Source: Chromobacteriaceae bacterium (lineage in GTDB: Bacteria > Pseudomonadota > Gammaproteobacteria > Burkholderiales > Aquaspirillaceae). Taken from it: a DNA stretch of 11,572 nucleotides. The stretch covers positions 1 through 11,572 of the forward strand of contig JASLDQ010000079.1 of assembly GCA_030151505.1 (NCBI GenBank), in the 5' to 3' direction. Both the position numbers and the translations under genes were made by a program. Positions 8,487 to 11,572 of this stretch are shown piece by piece (position 1 is the first letter of the stretch; every line of letters starts with the position of its first letter). Under the pieces are notes generated by a model that worked only from the letters and a program-made list of their open reading frames with translations, was not told the DNA's origin and did not search any database.

Positions 8487-9523
8487 CGCACCACCACGCG
8501 GGCGTCGCCCTCGCCCAGTTCGCCGACGACGGCGGCGTAGCCGAAGCCGGCCGCCTTGAAGCACGCCAGCACTTCATCCGCGTGTTCCGGCGCCACGGCC
8601 GCCAGCAGGCCGCCGCTGGTCTGCGGATCGGCCAGCAGGCGTTTTTTCCATTCCGGCAGTTCGCGGGCGAAGGTCACGCCGGCGCCGAAGCTGGCCCAGT
8701 TGCGCTCGATCGCGCCGGGGCCGATGCCCTGTTCGGCGAAGGGCAGGGCTTCGCGCAGCACCGGAACGGCGTCGAGGTCGACGTAGCCGGTGAGTCCGGC
8801 GCCGCGGCAGACTTCCAGCAGGTGGCCGGCGAGGCCGAAGCCGGTCACGTCGGTCAGCGCATGCACGCTGTCGAGTTCGGCCAGCTCGGTGCCGATGCGG
8901 TTGAGCTGGGTGGTGCTGTTGATCAGCTCGGCGTAGCCCGCGTCGGTCAGCAGCCCCTTTTTCATCGCCTGCGCCAGAATACCCACGCCCAGGCCCTTGC
9001 CCAGAATCAGCTTGTCGCCCGCGCGCGCGCCGGCATTGGTCTTGACCTTGGCCGGGTCGACGATGCCGATGCCGACCAGGCCGTAGATCGGCTCGGGGCT
9101 GTCGATCGAGTGGCCGCCGGCCACCGGGATGCCGGCCGCTTCGCACACCGCATGGCCGCCGTCGAGAATCTTGCGGATGGTTTCGGGCGGCAGCAGGTTG
9201 ACCGGCATGCCGACGATGGCCAGCGCGAACAGCGGCTTGCCGCCCATCGCGTAGATGTCGGACAGCGCGTTGGTCGCGGCGATGCGGCCAAAGTCGAAGG
9301 CGTCGTCGACAATGGGCATGAAGAAATCGGTGGTGGCGACGATGGCCTGCTGCTCGTTGACGCGGTAGACCGCGGCGTCGTCGGCGGTGTCGGTGCCGAC
9401 CAGAAGGTCGGGGAAGGGCAGTTTGGGACGCACGCCCTCGAGGATGGTTTCCAGCACGGCCGGGGCGATTTTGCAGCCGCAGCCGCCGCCATGGGACAAT
9501 TGCGTGAGTTTCACGTCGTTCAT
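8483..9523 (-). CDS. selD: Selenophosphate synthase (selenide, water dikinase)
   Basis: SelD makes monoselenophosphate from selenide and ATP, the selenium donor for 2-selenouridine and selenocysteine. The 346-residue length matches the usual ~347. The N-terminal loop SHGGGCGCK holds the catalytic Cys15 and Lys18 (E. coli Cys17/Lys20). Both cysteines are encoded by TGC, so this is the Cys form, not a selenoprotein. Metal-binding aspartates appear in TADDAAVY, ATTDFFMP and NALSDIYAMGG, with GGHS at 137-140 and DVTGFGLAGH in the C-terminal half. The start MNDVKLTQLSHGG fits the family. The frame runs open 141 nt further upstream, but that stretch covers the selD-selU intergenic region and does not look like protein. 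It is divergent from selU, its likely client. No selA or selB is in view. Confidence 0.97.
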   Translation of the reverse strand: MNDVKLTQLSHGGGCGCKIAPAVLETILEGVRPKLPFPDLLVGTDTADDAAVYRVNEQQAIVATTDFFMPIVDDAFDFGRIAATNALSDIYAMGGKPLFALAIVGMPVNLLPPETIRKILDGGHAVCEAAGIPVAGGHSIDSPEPIYGLVGIGIVDPAKVKTNAGARAGDKLILGKGLGVGILAQAMKKGLLTDAGYAELINSTTQLNRIGTELAELDSVHALTDVTGFGLAGHLLEVCRGAGLTGYVDLDAVPVLREALPFAEQGIGPGAIERNWASFGAGVTFARELPEWKKRLLADPQTSGGLLAAVAPEHADEVLACFKAAGFGYAAVVGELGEGDARVVVR

Positions 9524-9585
9524 GTGGGATGCCTGTTTATCGTTGGAGTCCCCGGCGCGGGTGCGCGGGGGATCTGGCGGTCTGA

Positions 9586-9606
9586 CAGCCGGAGCAAAAC
9601 CGGCTG
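9586..9606. promoter_or_regulatory. Inverted repeat in the selD-selU divergent promoter region
   Basis: CAGCCGG (9586-9592), a 7-nt loop AGCAAAA, then CCGGCTG (9600-9606) form a perfect 7-bp dyad, 28 bp before the selU start and 63 bp from the selD start. Its position between two divergent, functionally linked genes makes an operator or leader hairpin plausible. I see no convincing -35/-10 pair in this 110-bp region, although AATTATTTG (9614-9622) is its most AT-rich part. Confidence 0.35.
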
Positions 9607-9633
9607 GGAACTGAATTATTTGCAAGGCCTGAA

Positions 9634-10674
9634 ATGAAATACCTGCCGCCGGTGACCGTAGCACAGCTGCCCGGCTTTGACGAGGTGATCGACGTCCGCA
9701 CGCCGGCCGAGTTCGCCGAAGACCATATTCCCGGCGCGATCAACTGTCCGGTGCTGTCGAACGAGGAACGGGCTGAGGTCGGCACGCTGTACAAGCAGGT
9801 GTCGCCGTTCGAGGCGAAGAAGCTGGGGGCGGCACTGGTGGCGCGCAATATCGCCGGCCATTTGCAGACCGTGCTGGCCGACCGGCCCAAGTCGTGGCGG
9901 CCGCTGGTGTACTGCTGGCGCGGCGGCCAGCGTTCCGGCGCGATGACCATCATCCTGCAGCAGATCGGCTGGGGCGCGCGCCAGCTGGAAGGCGGCTACA
10001 AGAGCTACCGCCACCACGTGCTGGCGCAGCTGGAGGTGCTGCCGGCCAGCCTGCACTTCGTGGTGGTGTGCGGGCCGACCGGCTCGGGCAAGAGCCGCTT
10101 TCTGAGCGCGCTGGCGCAGACCGGCCATCAGGTGCTGGATCTGGAGGATCTGGCCGCGCACCGCGGCTCGGTGCTGGGCAAGCTGCCCGGCCAGCCGCAG
10201 CCGACGCAAAAATGGTTCGACACCGTGCTGCTGGCGCAGCTCGCCGGCTTCGATCCGGCCCGGCCGGTGTACGTCGAGGCCGAGAGCAAGCGCGTCGGCG
10301 TCATCACCCTGCCGGACGGCCTCTTGAACGCGATCCGCGCCAGCGACTGCCTCTACATGGAGGTGCCGACGCCGGAGCGCATCCGTTTCCTGCTGGAAGA
10401 CTACGATTTCTATCTGCACGAGCCGGCCCGCCTGATCGAACAGCTGGGCTTTTTGCGCGAACTGCACGGCGGCAGGCAGCTCGAGGCGTGGGGCGACCTG
10501 ATCGCCGCGGGCGACTTCGACGGGCTGGTCGGCGACCTGTTGGCGCGGCACTACGACCCGGCCTACTTCAAGTCGATGGGGCGCAACTTCCTCAGGCTCG
10601 GCGCGGCGCGGCGGCTGGCGGTCGGCAGCCTGGCACCCGCCGCGCTGCTGGAACTGGCGGCGACGCTGCCGTAG
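9634..10674 (+). CDS. selU: tRNA 2-selenouridine synthase (SelU/MnmH)
   Basis: This 346-residue cytoplasmic enzyme exchanges sulfur for selenium at the wobble 2-thiouridine (position 34) of the Lys, Glu and Gln tRNAs, using selenophosphate; in known homologues the route goes through a geranylated intermediate. The N-terminal rhodanese domain (about 5-130) has IDVRTPAEFAEDHIPGAIN and the active-site loop CWRGGQRS with Cys94. The second domain has a P-loop GPTGSGKS (147-154) and the family segments VYVEAESKRVG and YDFYLHEP. Length is slightly short of the E. coli protein (364). A Shine-Dalgarno AAGG stands about 7 nt before the ATG. selD, the supplier of its substrate, is divergent across 110 bp. 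Together they indicate that the organism uses selenium for tRNA modification. Confidence 0.96.
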   Translation: MKYLPPVTVAQLPGFDEVIDVRTPAEFAEDHIPGAINCPVLSNEERAEVGTLYKQVSPFEAKKLGAALVARNIAGHLQTVLADRPKSWRPLVYCWRGGQRSGAMTIILQQIGWGARQLEGGYKSYRHHVLAQLEVLPASLHFVVVCGPTGSGKSRFLSALAQTGHQVLDLEDLAAHRGSVLGKLPGQPQPTQKWFDTVLLAQLAGFDPARPVYVEAESKRVGVITLPDGLLNAIRASDCLYMEVPTPERIRFLLEDYDFYLHEPARLIEQLGFLRELHGGRQLEAWGDLIAAGDFDGLVGDLLARHYDPAYFKSMGRNFLRLGAARRLAVGSLAPAALLELAATLP

Positions 10675-10730
10675 GCCGGCCCGGGCCAAATCGCGTATGC
10701 TGAATCACATCCCGATCGAGTGAACCGCCG

Positions 10731-11572
10731 ATGAACCTGTGGCGCTATATAGCCAAACGCCTGCTGCTGATGATCCCGACCCTGTTCGGCATCCTGCTGC
10801 TGACTTTCGCCGTGATCCAGTTCGTGCCGGGCGGGCCGGTGGAGCAGCTGGCGCAGGAATTGCGCCACAGCGGCGCCGGCGGCGAGGCGGCGAGCAGCAC
10901 CAGCGGTTTCTACCGCGCCTCGGGCGGGCTGGACGAGGAGCGGGTGGCCGAGCTCAAGGCGCTGTACGGTTTTGACAAGCCGGCGCACGTGCGCTTCTTC
11001 GACATGATCAAGCGTTACGCCACCTTCGATCTGGGTACCAGCTTCTACCACCACCAGTCGGTGTGGGAGCTGATCGTGTCCAAGCTGCCGGTATCGATGA
11101 GCCTCGGGCTGTGGACCTTCTTCATCACCTATCTGGTCTGCATTCCGCTCGGCATCAAGAAGGCGGTACGGGACGGTTCGACCTTCGACCTTGCCACCAG
11201 CACCGTCATCCTGGTCGGCTACGCGATACCCGGCTTCGTGCTCGGCATCGCCCTCTTGGTGCTGTTCGGCGGCGGCAGCTTCTGGCAGGTGTTTCCGCTG
11301 CGGGGCTTGGTGTCGGACAACTGGGCCGATCTGTCCTGGCCCGCCCGCATCCTCGACTACCTGTGGCACATGGTGCTGCCGGTGACGGCCTCGGTGGTCG
11401 GCAGCCTGGCGGTGATGACCATGCTGACCAAGAACACCTTCCTCGACCAGATCCGCCGCCAGTACGTGCTCACTGCGCGCGCCAAGGGCCTGTCGGAAAA
11501 CCGCATCCTCTACAAGCACGTGTTCCGCAACGCGATGATCCCGCTGGTGACCGGTTTTCCGGCCGAATTCAT
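10731..11572 (+). CDS. yejB: YejB-like inner-membrane permease of the YejABEF peptide/microcin C importer (5' part, runs off the right edge)
   Basis: The frame opens at ATG 10731 and is still open at the window end, giving 280 residues of an expected ~364. It starts with a membrane helix (about 10-31) ending in FVPGGPVEQ, then a periplasmic region with GLDEERVAELKALYGFDKP, and continues with YAIPGFVLGI, FPLRGLVS, ITDYLWH-like ILDYLWHMVLPV, LTKNTFLDQIRRQYVLTARAKG and the coupling segment YKHVFRNAMIP. The LYGFDKP, FPLRGLVS and LTKN(T/S)FLD segments match YejB more closely than OppB or DppB. It would import oligopeptides (and microcin C) together with YejA, YejE and YejF. No yejA precedes it. 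It lies 56 bp after selU in the same direction; TATGCT (10696-10701) could be a weak -10 element. The ribosome-binding site GAGTGA is modest. Confidence 0.92.
   Translation, partial: MNLWRYIAKRLLLMIPTLFGILLLTFAVIQFVPGGPVEQLAQELRHSGAGGEAASSTSGFYRASGGLDEERVAELKALYGFDKPAHVRFFDMIKRYATFDLGTSFYHHQSVWELIVSKLPVSMSLGLWTFFITYLVCIPLGIKKAVRDGSTFDLATSTVILVGYAIPGFVLGIALLVLFGGGSFWQVFPLRGLVSDNWADLSWPARILDYLWHMVLPVTASVVGSLAVMTMLTKNTFLDQIRRQYVLTARAKGLSENRILYKHVFRNAMIPLVTGFPAEF

Noticed and set aside
9470..9485. Possible selenocysteine residue in SelD
   Set aside because: The catalytic position is TGC, not TGA; both residues of the CGC motif are ordinary cysteines.
8582..9637. Long plus-strand open frame antisense to selD
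   Set aside because: It has low-complexity composition and lies opposite a textbook selD, so it is a shadow frame.
9616..11519. Long minus-strand open frames opposite selU and yejB
   Set aside because: Both plus-strand genes have strong family motifs; the reverse frames are Arg/Gln/His-rich artefacts.

Overview
The window is GC-rich chromosomal DNA of a proteobacterium. The gene types and protein sequences look betaproteobacterial, possibly Neisseriales/Chromobacteriaceae, but that placement is a weak inference without a search. It is densely coded, with no tRNA, rRNA, IS element or CRISPR array visible. Every gene belongs to a recognisable family, but one operon has a notable regulatory design.

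Region 1 (1-1788, minus strand) holds the glutathione-dependent formaldehyde detoxification pair, with adhC/frmA complete and fghA/frmB cut off by the left edge. Upstream of adhC on the same strand is a small SmpA/OmlA-like (DUF3862-type) lipoprotein gene.

Region 2 (about 1888-8040, plus strand) is a five-gene unit: a NitT/TauT-type (NMT1/THI5-like) periplasmic binding protein, its SsuC/TauC-like permease, its ATPase, a DctB-like sensor kinase and a DctD-like sigma54 activator. Upstream of the first gene I read a full enhancer-dependent control region, in order: a perfect GTGTGCG-N6-CGCACAC dyad, a degenerate second copy exactly 32 bp further on, a perfect IHF consensus, and a -24/-12 (sigma54) promoter with correct spacing. 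The last gene encodes an NtrC-family activator with an intact GAFTGA motif, so the likely model is a self-contained, self-activating uptake module. In it a DctB/DctD-type pair controls a NitT/TauT-type ABC importer rather than the usual C4-dicarboxylate carrier. The substrate is unknown. The 173-nt gap between binding protein and permease carries strong hairpins that may let the binding protein be made in excess.

Region 3 (8039-10674) is a selenium module. selD (selenophosphate synthase) reads left and overlaps a small ABM-domain (antibiotic biosynthesis monooxygenase-like) gene; that pair ends in an intrinsic terminator whose T-tract is the complement of the stop codon of the sigma54 activator gene. 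selU/mnmH (tRNA 2-selenouridine synthase) is divergent from selD across 110 bp.

Region 4 (10731-end) is the 5' part of yejB, a permease of the YejABEF peptide/microcin C importer, with no yejA in front of it.
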